Positions 8,722 to 15,737 of a stretch of DNA of 18,091 nt are shown piece by piece. This stretch comes from JAYVIQ01 sp043770215 (GTDB lineage Bacteria; Bacteroidota; Bacteroidia; Cytophagales; JAAEPT01), in contig JAYVIQ010000044.1 of assembly GCA_043770215.1 (NCBI GenBank), positions 1 to 18,091 on the forward strand. The letters are read 5' to 3'. The translations under genes and the position numbers were made by a program. Each line of letters opens with the position of its first letter. Position 1 is the first letter of the stretch. Under the pieces are notes generated by a model. The model saw only the letters and a program-made list of their open reading frames with translations. It had not been told where the DNA came from and ran no database searches.

Positions 8722-9027
8722 TCACAATAGCTTTTTCTTTATTTTTGTGGGATTCATACGATTATCAAACAAAGCTAGAACCCTGATTTCTTCTCTGTCT
8801 ATTTTATAATAAATTGACGCCTGCTTTGAAACAACACATTTTCTTAAACCTTCTTTTTTAGAAGATAAAATACACGATTCTGGATGAGACAATAAATTAT
8901 CTAATTTCTTTTGAAGATTTGAACAAAATTCTTATTTAACTTTTACAGACCACTTGCTTTCTAAATAAAAAAATAAATCTTGAGTGCTATCAAGAAATTT
9001 TTTAGAAAAAATCAACTTTAAGCCCAT
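8722..9027 (-). pseudogene. RelE/ParE-family toxin, broken by an in-frame stop
   Basis: From ATG 9025-9027 the frame reads MGLKLIFSKKFLDST and then meets a TAA at codon 32 (8932-8934), after WSVKVK. The same frame stays open to a TGA at 8722-8724, giving 101 residues overall, the usual size of RelE/ParE ribonuclease or gyrase toxins. The stop sits where relatives commonly have glutamine (KVKQEF), so one C-to-T change (CAA to TAA) explains it. After the stop come the family's KLDNLLSHPESC, GLRKCVVSKQASIYYKID and IRVLALFDNRMNP segments, with the typical C-terminal FD.R.nP. It overlaps the antitoxin by 10 nt, the normal toxin-antitoxin arrangement. The toxin is probably inactive. Recognition is by eye, so the subfamily is uncertain. 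Confidence 0.8.
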
Positions 9028-9248
9028 CCTAATTTTTCCTTTAGCTGTTCATAAGAGTAAGATTCTCCTTTGTTAACTTGCTTTTCAGATTGGTTAATTA
9101 TTTCTTTCTGTTCTAATGTCATTTCATCCCAAAAATCTTTTTTATTTAAATATTTAGCAAATACTTTTTTTATGTCTTCAATAATTTGAGTACTTTCTGT
9201 ATTCAATAACAATTTTGTTAGTTCTATTTTTTCTGCTTGAATGTCCAT
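9018..9248 (-). CDS. Antitoxin of a type II toxin-antitoxin (RelE/ParE-partner) system
   Basis: A 76-residue acidic, helical protein. The WDEMTLEQKEIINQSEKQ stretch (about residues 40-57), the GESYSYEQLKEKLGW ending and the position just upstream of an overlapping RelE/ParE frame match the small addiction-module antitoxins common in Bacteroidota. In such pairs the antitoxin binds and neutralises the toxin and often represses the operon. Its frame is intact while the partner is broken, so it may be an orphan antitoxin. It starts from an ATG 43 nt downstream of the argG-tail remnant. Function is inferred from family resemblance and gene context; no DNA-binding motif is obvious. Confidence 0.72.
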   Translation of the reverse strand: MDIQAEKIELTKLLLNTESTQIIEDIKKVFAKYLNKKDFWDEMTLEQKEIINQSEKQVNKGESYSYEQLKEKLGWA

Positions 9249-9291
9249 AACTTATTTACTCTACATAAAATTAAACAATAATTTGTTAAAA

Positions 9292-9407
9292 CTAATCATT
9301 TTCATTTACCCTAAAATAAATAGAAACTTGATTACCAAATATTTTGAAAATCCCTTCACATCATCCCCATGCCAAGTATTGTTCATTTCATTGTAGCTAC
9401 CAACTTC
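9292..9407 (-). pseudogene. Diverged, frameshifted copy of the 3' end of argG
   Basis: This stretch aligns with the last ~115 bp of the intact argG (10478-10592) at roughly 80% identity by hand count. Read in pieces it gives EVGSYNEMNNTWHGDDVKGF and then, after a one-base shift in the T-run near 9342-9345, IFGNQVSIYFRVNEND and a TAG at 9292-9294. Intact argG has KFGSYGEMNNTWSGDDVKGF and IFGNQTSIYFRVNEDL. Many differences are at third codon positions or change residues mildly, so this copy evolved as coding sequence before the frame was lost. Its start overlaps the last codons of the DUF4875-like pseudogene. It is the same-orientation partner of a direct repeat ~1.19 kb apart. Confidence 0.9.
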
Positions 9408-10456
9408 CCTCCTTACTTTCTCTAATGATGCTACTTAGTATTTCATCTGTTATATTGTATTTAAGATAAACTTTCTTTTTCTGATCTAAAACAATTTTTG
9501 ATCTTTCCGCTTCTATTTCATCAACAGCCTTAATCATAATTTCACGTTCTTCATCAGTTAAGCCATTTAAAAATAAGTAATCTAAATCATGATTTTTCTT
9601 TTTTACACTTTTATAACTTTCGTCTTCTATGTCTAACAACTAGCTATATATTGCTCTTCTTAAATCTTCTGTTAAACCAAATTTAAATTGGTTTAATTTT
9701 TTCTTTTGTAATGCAGTTTCAAAACCTCAAGTTACTTCAACAGTATATTGATAATTATCCTTAATATTTTGTTTTGCAATTTCTACAGTCACGTTGCCTA
9801 AAGCTCCCTTAGGAGCATAAATTACTTTAGCAATATCGTAAAATTCTTTTACGTTTAAAGAATCACTATAAAACCATAAAGTTATCTCATCAGGATTATA
9901 TTGAGTTAAATCTGATATTATTTTCATTGCTGTGGGCAAAATATTTTTTTCTTTTATGTTGGTTGAATTAATAAAAGTTCTGAAGAAATATTTTTTATTC
10001 ATTACATTTTGATGAGCCTCTTCGTTAATATTAAAGTCGATGGGTCTTCTTGTTAAATCCTCCATTTCCATTAACATGTAATCCAATGCTAAACTCATAT
10101 CAACATCACTTTGAGACTCACTTTTTTTGTTTTCATTTTTGATCTTTGAAGAATCACAAAAACAAAAAACAAATGCAATTATTAAAAAAACACCTACAAA
10201 TAAGTTTCTTTTCTGAATCTTATTAAGTATTATTTTATTCAATTTAGGAACATTAACACTCTGAAGTTTAGCATTGCTTTCATTAGACAATATTAATTTA
10301 AATTCATCCAGTGTAATTTTTTTCGTATTTATAGATTTAGTAATAGAAATTAATTCTCTAAAACAAGCTAGACAAATTATTTCACCAGAAGCAATTTTCC
10401 CAGTATTAAAAACTGGAGTATTAGCAAATTTTAAATCTACTTGGCAATTAGCTCAT
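9397..10456 (-). pseudogene. Broken gene for a zinc-ribbon/membrane/DUF4875-like protein
   Basis: One frame carries protein-like sequence from about 10452 to 9397 with three lesions. First, near the start, ATG at 10456 gives MSNCQVDLKF only if one base around 10448-10450 is removed; in the present frame a TGA precedes it. Second, a TGA lies at 9727-9729. Third, a TAG lies at 9640-9642. The order is: an N-terminal zinc-ribbon-like piece (a single Cys, then GEIICLACF); a linker; a hydrophobic segment (NLFVGVFLIIAFVFCFC); a DUF4875-like domain (MNKKYFFRTFI, VIYAPKGALGNVTVEIAK); and a helical tail (LTEDLRRAIYS, KKVYLKYNITDE, final KEGSW) like the (Y..T.E.L..I..EG...W) ending seen in such proteins. 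The middle part (9727-10290) is still open and could be made from a TTG start. The start lies 21 nt after the argG stop, so it is probably read from the argG promoter. Its function is unknown. Confidence 0.65.
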
Positions 10457-10477
10457 CTATTTATACTATCCTTAATT

Positions 10478-11671
10478 TTATAAATCCTCATTAACCCTAA
10501 AATAAATACTTGTTTGATTACCAAATATTTTTGAAAACCCCTTTACATCATCTCCAGACCAAGTATTGTTCATTTCTCCATAACTGCCAAATTTACTAGA
10601 CATTAAGTCATTTGGTGATTCTATGCCTATAATATGAAAACGATATGGTGCTAAATAAACTTTTACAGTACCATTTACTTTTTGTTCTATGTGATTAAAA
10701 AACTCTTCGAAATCTCTCATCAAAGGCTCTAAAAACTGCCCTTCGTGCACCATAGACCCATAGCTTGCTGCAATTTGATCTTTCCAAGACAGTTGGTGCT
10801 TCGTAAGTGTATGTTTTTCTAGTGCATGATGCGCTTTTATGATTACCATGGGAGCTGGAGCTTCAAAACCAACCCTTCCTTTTATACCAATTATTGTATC
10901 GCCTACGTGTATATCTCTCCCTATGGCAAATGGCGCTGCCAATTCTTCTACTTTTAGAATGGCTTCCACTGGGTTTTTATACGTTACGCCATTTACTCCT
11001 ACAGGTTCACCACCAATAAATTCGATAGAGATTTCTTCTGGTGTTTCTTTGCTTAATTGAGTAGGGAAAGCACTTTCTGGCAAATATTGGTTAGACGTTA
11101 GGGTTTCTTTACCTCCAACAGAGGTACCCCAAATGCCTTTGTTTATAGAGTATGTGGTTTTTGTCCAATCTCTAACTACTCCTTTTGCTCTTAGATATTC
11201 TATTTCAGCCTCTCTAGATAACTTATTGTCTCTTATTGGAGTAATTATTTTTATGTCTGGGCAGATGATATGAAATGTCATATCAAAGCGTACTTGATCA
11301 TTTCCTGCGCCCGTACTTCCGTGTGCTATGTGAGTAGCATTTATCTTTTTGGAATAATTGGCTATAGAAATTGCCTGAAAAACACGCTCTGCACTTACAG
11401 AAAGTGGATAGGTGTTATTTTTAAGGATGTTACCAGCAATTAAATACTTTACGCAGTTTTGATAATAATTGGTAGTTTCATCTAATACTATATGCGACGC
11501 TACACCTAGCTCATAGGCTTTCTTCTCAATATCTGCCAATTCTTCTTTAGAAAAACCCCCCGTATTTACAATGGCAGAGTGAACTTCTAGACCCAAATCA
11601 TCTGACAAATATTTTACACAATATGTGGTATCCAAACCTCCGCTAAAAGCTAAAACTACTTTTTGTTTCAT
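10478..11671 (-). CDS. argG: Argininosuccinate synthase
   Basis: ArgG joins citrulline and aspartate with ATP to give argininosuccinate, the penultimate step of arginine synthesis, in the cytoplasm. The 397-residue protein begins with the PP-loop AFSGGLDTTYC (about residues 8-18) that binds ATP. It has GSTGAGNDQVRF for citrulline and aspartate binding, and the SWKDQIAASYGSMVHEGQFLEP region. The length is typical. It ends with KFGSYGEMNNTWSGDDVKGF and a short tail; a second, diverged copy of this ending lies 1.19 kb downstream. It starts from an ATG and is the first gene of the minus-strand arginine unit, preceded by a ~595-bp non-coding region. No clear -7 box was found upstream of it. Confidence 0.95.
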   Translation of the reverse strand: MKQKVVLAFSGGLDTTYCVKYLSDDLGLEVHSAIVNTGGFSKEELADIEKKAYELGVASHIVLDETTNYYQNCVKYLIAGNILKNNTYPLSVSAERVFQAISIANYSKKINATHIAHGSTGAGNDQVRFDMTFHIICPDIKIITPIRDNKLSREAEIEYLRAKGVVRDWTKTTYSINKGIWGTSVGGKETLTSNQYLPESAFPTQLSKETPEEISIEFIGGEPVGVNGVTYKNPVEAILKVEELAAPFAIGRDIHVGDTIIGIKGRVGFEAPAPMVIIKAHHALEKHTLTKHQLSWKDQIAASYGSMVHEGQFLEPLMRDFEEFFNHIEQKVNGTVKVYLAPYRFHIIGIESPNDLMSSKFGSYGEMNNTWSGDDVKGFSKIFGNQTSIYFRVNEDL

Positions 11672-11805
11672 ATCAATTCTAATTGCTTTATTTTACTTGT
11701 TTGCAATTTACAAAAGATTATGATTTATTAAGAAAATACAGCTACCTTGTTTTTTTGTTTATGAAAAATAAAATCTCTACATTATTTATATTTCTTAAGT
11801 TAAAA

Positions 11806-11978
11806 TGTGAATATCCGTTATTGTACCAGTAGTGAAATTGATTAGTAATTTTGGGCGAAACCCTATCGGGTAAGGCTCTACGCTCTCGCTTTTGTTGCTG
11901 AAAAAGCAACAAAGAGCTCCGCTTCGATCCCTTTCGCAAAAAAAATAATATGTACTGGTATTGAAGCGGATATTCACA
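11806..11978. repeat. Palindromic non-coding element with 26-bp terminal inverted repeats
   Basis: The ends form an imperfect inverted repeat. The left arm (11806-11831) begins TGTGAATATCCG and ends TACCAGTA; the right arm (11953-11978) gives the same 12 and 8 bases on the reverse strand, with a diverged 6-nt centre. Inside are GGGCGAAACCC (11853-11863), a perfect 8-bp hairpin TTTGTTGC / GCAACAAA with a 7-nt loop (11891-11913), then AGCTCCGCTTCGATCCC and CTTTCGC. The interior resembles a GGGCG...GCTCCGCT..AATCCC-type intergenic repeat I recall from Bacteroidota genomes; this is from memory and unchecked. It could be a miniature inverted-repeat transposable element or an RNA-level structure. 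No transposase is present. Confidence 0.6.
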
Positions 11979-12212
11979 AATTAAAATAAACTAAGCCAAA
12001 ACTCTTTTTGAATGCTTCTTTTAATTAAGGGATAAAAATATAATTTTATCTATCCAGAGACTAAATTTTAAGAATTAAGTTGTAAATTTTGGGGCAATAT
12101 TGGCAGACTTTAAAACAGCTAATGTTGGATTTGTATATCTGCATAGAAAAAAAAGAAGGCAATCATTTACCAACTTTTAAGATATTACATGTTTAAATTT
12201 AAAACAGGGGTA

Positions 12213-12220
12213 TATATTTG
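12213..12220 (+). promoter_or_regulatory. Candidate -7 element for the gshB-like/QEGLA unit
   Basis: TATATTTG matches the Bacteroidota -7 consensus TAnnTTTG exactly and lies about 46 nt before the start codon at 12267. No TTG is seen at the expected upstream spacing, only GTTTAAA around 12191-12197. The assignment is tentative because such motifs arise by chance in AT-rich DNA. Confidence 0.35.
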
Positions 12221-12266
12221 TTGCGTATTATAATTATAAGAACTAAGCATAAATTTTTGACAAAGT

Positions 12267-13253
12267 ATGAAAATCTGTTTTATTATGTATCCTTGGGAAC
12301 GGATTGTCCCAGAGCAAGATTCTACTTTAAGAATCATACATGAATGCACCAAAAGAGGGCATCAAGTAAGCATTACCCACCCAAATAAACTAACAATAAG
12401 AGACAGCATCACTTTTGTTTTTGAAAAGAAAATAATCCAGTTTAACGAGGTGGAAGACATTCCAACATTTTACCATTCTGTTCAGTTTGAAGAGACAATG
12501 GTTGCGTTAAAATCTTACGATGTGATTTTTATGCGTAACAATCCACCAATAGATACTTTGATGCTTAATTTTTTAGATTCTGTAAAAAATGATGTGTTTA
12601 TCATAAATAACATAGACGGTCTCAGAAAAGCCAACAATAAAGTTTATACAGCCTCTTTTGATGACCCTAAGAATGAATTTATACCCATAACTCATGTATC
12701 TAAAAATATAGAGTATTTGTTAAAAGTCATAAATGAATCTGATCAAGAGAAAATGATATTGAAACCCTTAGACGGATACGGTGGTTCTGGGGTAATTGTT
12801 ATAGAAAAACGAGCCATGCACAACATAAAATCTCTGTTGGATTTTTATGTAAACAGATCCAAAGAGGTATCTAATTATGTAATTTTACAAGAATATGTAG
12901 AAGGTGCAGAAAATGGAGATGTAAGGGTACTAATGTTAAATGGCAAGCCAATTGGGGCTTTACGTAGAAGACCAATTGCTGGTGATGTTAGGTCTAATAT
13001 TTCTGTGGGAGGCACGGTAGAAAAATATGATTTAACAGAAGAAGATTTGGCTTTGTGCCACAAAATAGGTGCTAAACTAGTAGAGGATGGAATATATTAT
13101 GCTGGACTAGATCTCATTGGGGGCAAACTAATAGAAGTAAATGTACTTAGCCCAGGAACAATTACAGACATAAATAAGTTAAACAATACCAAAATACAAG
13201 AACAAATAGTAGATTATTTGGAGCAAAAAATTATGCAAAAACAAATTAACTAA
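12267..13253 (+). CDS. GshB-like ATP-grasp ligase (glutathione synthetase family)
   Basis: A 328-residue ATP-grasp enzyme of the prokaryotic glutathione synthetase family, which joins a carboxylate to an amine through an acyl-phosphate at the expense of ATP. Seen in order: an N-terminal substrate-domain motif FMRNNPPIDT (about 88-97, compare RNDPPFDT in E. coli GshB); NNIDGLRKANNKVYT (114-128); the ATP loop MILKPLDGYGGSGV (163-176); LQEYVEGAENGDVRV (207-221); GKPIGALRRRP (226-236); and the metal-binding end GLDLIGGKLIEVNVLSPGT (280-298). It is followed 71 nt later by a FGase-DUF1704 fusion gene, probably in the same transcript. No gshA is in view, so the substrate need not be gamma-glutamylcysteine. 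I leave the symbol blank: family membership is firm, the reaction is not. Confidence 0.88.
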   Translation: MKICFIMYPWERIVPEQDSTLRIIHECTKRGHQVSITHPNKLTIRDSITFVFEKKIIQFNEVEDIPTFYHSVQFEETMVALKSYDVIFMRNNPPIDTLMLNFLDSVKNDVFIINNIDGLRKANNKVYTASFDDPKNEFIPITHVSKNIEYLLKVINESDQEKMILKPLDGYGGSGVIVIEKRAMHNIKSLLDFYVNRSKEVSNYVILQEYVEGAENGDVRVLMLNGKPIGALRRRPIAGDVRSNISVGGTVEKYDLTEEDLALCHKIGAKLVEDGIYYAGLDLIGGKLIEVNVLSPGTITDINKLNNTKIQEQIVDYLEQKIMQKQIN

Positions 13254-13324
13254 TATTAATCAAACGAGTATTAAAGATTAAAAACCCTAGAGTTTAATTA
13301 CAAAAAGTATTTCCTTTTATCATT

Positions 13325-15325
13325 ATGAATTTAGAAATAGCTGAGTTAGTAGAATTAATAGAAGAAGGAAAAACCTTTGAAGCTACTACTATAGATGGTG
13401 CATTTACAGTTAAGATAAACAAATATGTACCGTTTATTTGTACTGCCATACATGCAGGAAGTAATTTAAGACCAGAACTACTAAATAAAATAGCCCTAAA
13501 CGAATACCAGCGCTGGTATGAAGAGGACCCAAATACAGATGCCTTTATTTCATCTATGCCCATAACTGTTATAGTACACGATTCTAGATATGAGTATGAC
13601 CTAAATAGAAACGCAAACAACTGTATTTATGACGAAGCCTGGGGAAATAATGTTTGGGAAAGGAAATTAAACCCAAAAGAGATTCAAAAAAGCAAAGAAA
13701 AACACGCAAATTACTACAAGGTGATTCATGCTTTAGTTGCTAAAATAGAGCAATTGTTTGATGCTTGCTTGGTCTATGACATACATTCATACAACTATTT
13801 GCGGTGGGAAAGAGAAGTACCCATGTTTAATATTGGTACAGAACGCATCAATAACCAAAAATATGTAAAATACATTTCTCATTGGTTTGATGAATTACGT
13901 AAGATAAAAGTAGAAGATATACCAAATACTACGGGTATAAACGATGTCTTTTTTGGAAGAGGCTACAACTTAGAATACATTACAAAAAACTTCCCAAACA
14001 CACTTGTATTTGCTACAGAAATCAAAAAAATCTATTGCGATGAAAAAACGGGAGACTCATTCCCTAAAATAATAAGAAGCCTACAGCAAAGTTTTAAAGA
14101 AGCAATTTTAAACAATGCTAAATATTTTTGTTCTGATCTAGAACGCTATCAAAAAGTAGACAAAGTAAATTTACTAGATAGAAAAATAGACCAAAAATTA
14201 CTAAAACTAGACAAAAGACTGTTTGATTTACTCAAAAACTTTGAGCTTTTGGCTGCGGTAAACCCTAGTAACTCGGCAACAGAAAAAAAACGTTTTTTTA
14301 AAAATAACCAATCTGTACTTCCTAAATTTTATTATCAACCGATAAAAATAAATGCCTACGAGCTAAAACAGCAAATCATGGAACTGCCTGTAAATGAGAT
14401 ACAAGACATTTCTATACGCAGTATGTATGAAGCTGTGGTGACTAGTTACTCAGATAAAATAGACATCATTAGCACATTAAATACACCTAGGTTTTTATTT
14501 AATAACCTAAGGTACTTTGGTAGACCTAGCAAAAATGATATCCATAATGCCAAATATTTGTTACATCTTCCAAATCTAAAAGGGGAAGCTAACAAAGAAC
14601 CAATGCTAAACCTAAACGAAGCAAAAGCTGCATTTAAAGCCAGTTTAGATTCTTATGGCATTCAAGCGAAAATAGAAACCAGTCCAAAAGTGATTTCGCA
14701 GGTGATGGTCTTAAACTCCAAAAGAAGTATATTATTCCAACCAAATGCCGTTTTTAGAAAAAAAGAGTTAATGGGATTGGTAGAACATGAAATAGGTGTG
14801 CACATGACAACCACCATGAACTCTTTAGAGCAACCGTTAAAAATATTCAATTTAGGTCTACCACTAAATACACTAACGCAAGAAGGACTTGCCGTTTTAG
14901 CTGAATTTCTAAGTGGAAATATAACTCTAAGAAGACTTAAAAAACTTGCCCTAAGGGTTATTGCTGTAGATCACATGTGCAACGGAGCAAATTTTTTAGA
15001 AACGTTCTCCTCCCTTACCAATGATTTTGGCAGCAATGAAAACGAAGCTTACGATATTTGCATTAGGGTTTTTAGAGGGGGTGGTTTTACTAAAGACTTT
15101 TTGTATCTTAGTGGCTTTGTAAAAGTACTAAAGATGTGGGAGAATCATGAAAACCTTGAGGCATTATTGGTAGGTAAAACATCTTTAAATTACCTTTCTA
15201 CCATTGAAGAGTTAATAGATAGAGGTATGATTTTAAAACCTACTTTAGTTACAGAAAGTTTTTTAAACCCAAAAATAGATGCTGTAAACCCAATTTACAG
15301 TTATATACTAAGTGGGTTAAAGTAA
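13325..15325 (+). CDS. N-formylglutamate amidohydrolase-like / DUF1704 (QEGLA, MATCAP-like) fusion protein
   Basis: A 666-residue two-domain protein. The N-terminal ~270 residues resemble N-formylglutamate amidohydrolase: AIHAGSNLRPEL (H43, equivalent to the PHsG motif), DPNTDAF, SRYEYDLNR (88-95), YDIHSY (D152, H154) and TEIKKIYCDEKTG (231-243). A basic, helical linker (about 270-340) leads to the C-terminal DUF1704 domain. This has a gluzincin-like LVEHEIGVHMTT (H488, E489, H493: HExxxH), the name-giving TQEGLAVLAE (518-527, with E520 a likely third metal ligand) and VFRGGGFTKDFLYLSG (582-597). DUF1704 proteins are annotated as 'flavohemoglobin expression-modulating QEGLA motif protein'; eukaryotic relatives include the tubulin detyrosinase MATCAP. 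There is no signal peptide, so it is probably cytoplasmic. Both hydrolase sites look intact. Substrates are unknown. Confidence 0.88.
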   Translation: MNLEIAELVELIEEGKTFEATTIDGAFTVKINKYVPFICTAIHAGSNLRPELLNKIALNEYQRWYEEDPNTDAFISSMPITVIVHDSRYEYDLNRNANNCIYDEAWGNNVWERKLNPKEIQKSKEKHANYYKVIHALVAKIEQLFDACLVYDIHSYNYLRWEREVPMFNIGTERINNQKYVKYISHWFDELRKIKVEDIPNTTGINDVFFGRGYNLEYITKNFPNTLVFATEIKKIYCDEKTGDSFPKIIRSLQQSFKEAILNNAKYFCSDLERYQKVDKVNLLDRKIDQKLLKLDKRLFDLLKNFELLAAVNPSNSATEKKRFFKNNQSVLPKFYYQPIKINAYELKQQIMELPVNEIQDISIRSMYEAVVTSYSDKIDIISTLNTPRFLFNNLRYFGRPSKNDIHNAKYLLHLPNLKGEANKEPMLNLNEAKAAFKASLDSYGIQAKIETSPKVISQVMVLNSKRSILFQPNAVFRKKELMGLVEHEIGVHMTTTMNSLEQPLKIFNLGLPLNTLTQEGLAVLAEFLSGNITLRRLKKLALRVIAVDHMCNGANFLETFSSLTNDFGSNENEAYDICIRVFRGGGFTKDFLYLSGFVKVLKMWENHENLEALLVGKTSLNYLSTIEELIDRGMILKPTLVTESFLNPKIDAVNPIYSYILSGLK

Positions 15326-15367
15326 ATAGAAGTTACTCTCTTTTAACCATGACTTTAAATTTCTTAA

Positions 15368-15398
15368 AAAAAACCCAATATTGTATATTGGGTTTTTT
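15368..15398. terminator. Bidirectional intrinsic terminator
   Basis: A perfect 14-bp stem (AAAAAACCCAATAT / ATATTGGGTTTTTT) with a 3-nt TGT loop and T-runs on both strands. It lies 42 nt after the FGase-DUF1704 stop and 43 nt after the stop of the convergent lipoprotein gene, so it can serve both. A second small hairpin (TTGCC / GGCAA, about 15400-15415) lies beside it on the lipoprotein side. Confidence 0.88.
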
Positions 15399-15441
15399 AT
15401 TGCCTAAAGAGGCAAAATAGTTTATAAGCGAAAACTACTAC

Positions 15442-15579
15442 TTATAAGTTGTCGCTATTTTTCTCTACTACAGTTTTTTCAACTGCTTTAGTGTATGTAG
15501 CACATACTGTGTGCTTATAGCATGAAGTCATAACAACAGCAAGGATTGAAGCAACCACTAAAAGAACTAATTTTTTCAT
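15442..15579 (-). CDS. Small putative lipoprotein (45 residues)
   Basis: An ATG at 15577-15579 opens a 45-residue frame. It has a classic signal peptide: a positive start (MKK), a hydrophobic core (LVLLVVASILAVV) and a lipobox MTSC with C20 as the lipidated residue. The mature part is only ~25 residues (YKHTVCATYTKAVEK and a polar end) and has one further cysteine, C25. The protein should be anchored in the inner or outer membrane. The frame lies between speA, 158 nt upstream and on the same strand, and a strong terminator 43 nt downstream, which supports a real transcript. I do not recognise the family. Small lipoproteins like this are frequent in Bacteroidota and rarely characterised. Confidence 0.72.
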   Translation of the reverse strand: MKKLVLLVVASILAVVMTSCYKHTVCATYTKAVEKTVVEKNSDNL

Positions 15580-15737
15580 AATACTCTTTTTTTAAACTTT
15601 TACTAACTCTTACAATAATAAACATTTTTTTAAATATTAGTACGCTAAACAATCTAAAAAAATAATTTATATGTTTGTTTAACTTATAATATACTCATAA
15701 TAAGTACAGATACCTAATTATAGCTGAAAATCACATC

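Larger units (their letters stand above)
11672..12266. other. Divergent intergenic region between argG and the gshB-like gene
   Basis: About 595 bp lie between two divergent start codons, so both promoters should be here. The left ~130 bp is plain AT-rich DNA upstream of argG. The middle (11806-11978) is a structured palindromic element, listed separately, which is more GC-rich than its surroundings. The right ~290 bp is AT-rich and holds a candidate promoter near 12213. Two short open frames across the palindrome show no coding features. Confidence 0.8.

Noticed and set aside
8722..10456. Stop-codon reassignment or recoding as the explanation for the in-frame stops
   Set aside because: TAA, TGA and TAG each occur once as a lesion, together with two one-base frameshifts, while intact genes in the window use these codons as normal stops. 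Decay, or sequencing error, is simpler.
10274..10483. Plus-strand open frame of 69 codons between argG and the broken gene
   Set aside because: It lies antisense to the zinc-ribbon part of the broken gene, whose minus-strand frame shows clear domain-like sequence.
11672..11750. A TAATCTTTTG sequence upstream of argG as a TAnnTTTG promoter
   Set aside because: The spacing inside the motif is wrong by two bases and no TTG element is placed correctly.
11742..11977. Two overlapping minus-strand open frames of 60-65 codons, one containing a run of basic and serine residues
   Set aside because: Both run across the palindromic repeat element and owe their composition to it. They overlap each other in different frames and have no recognisable family.
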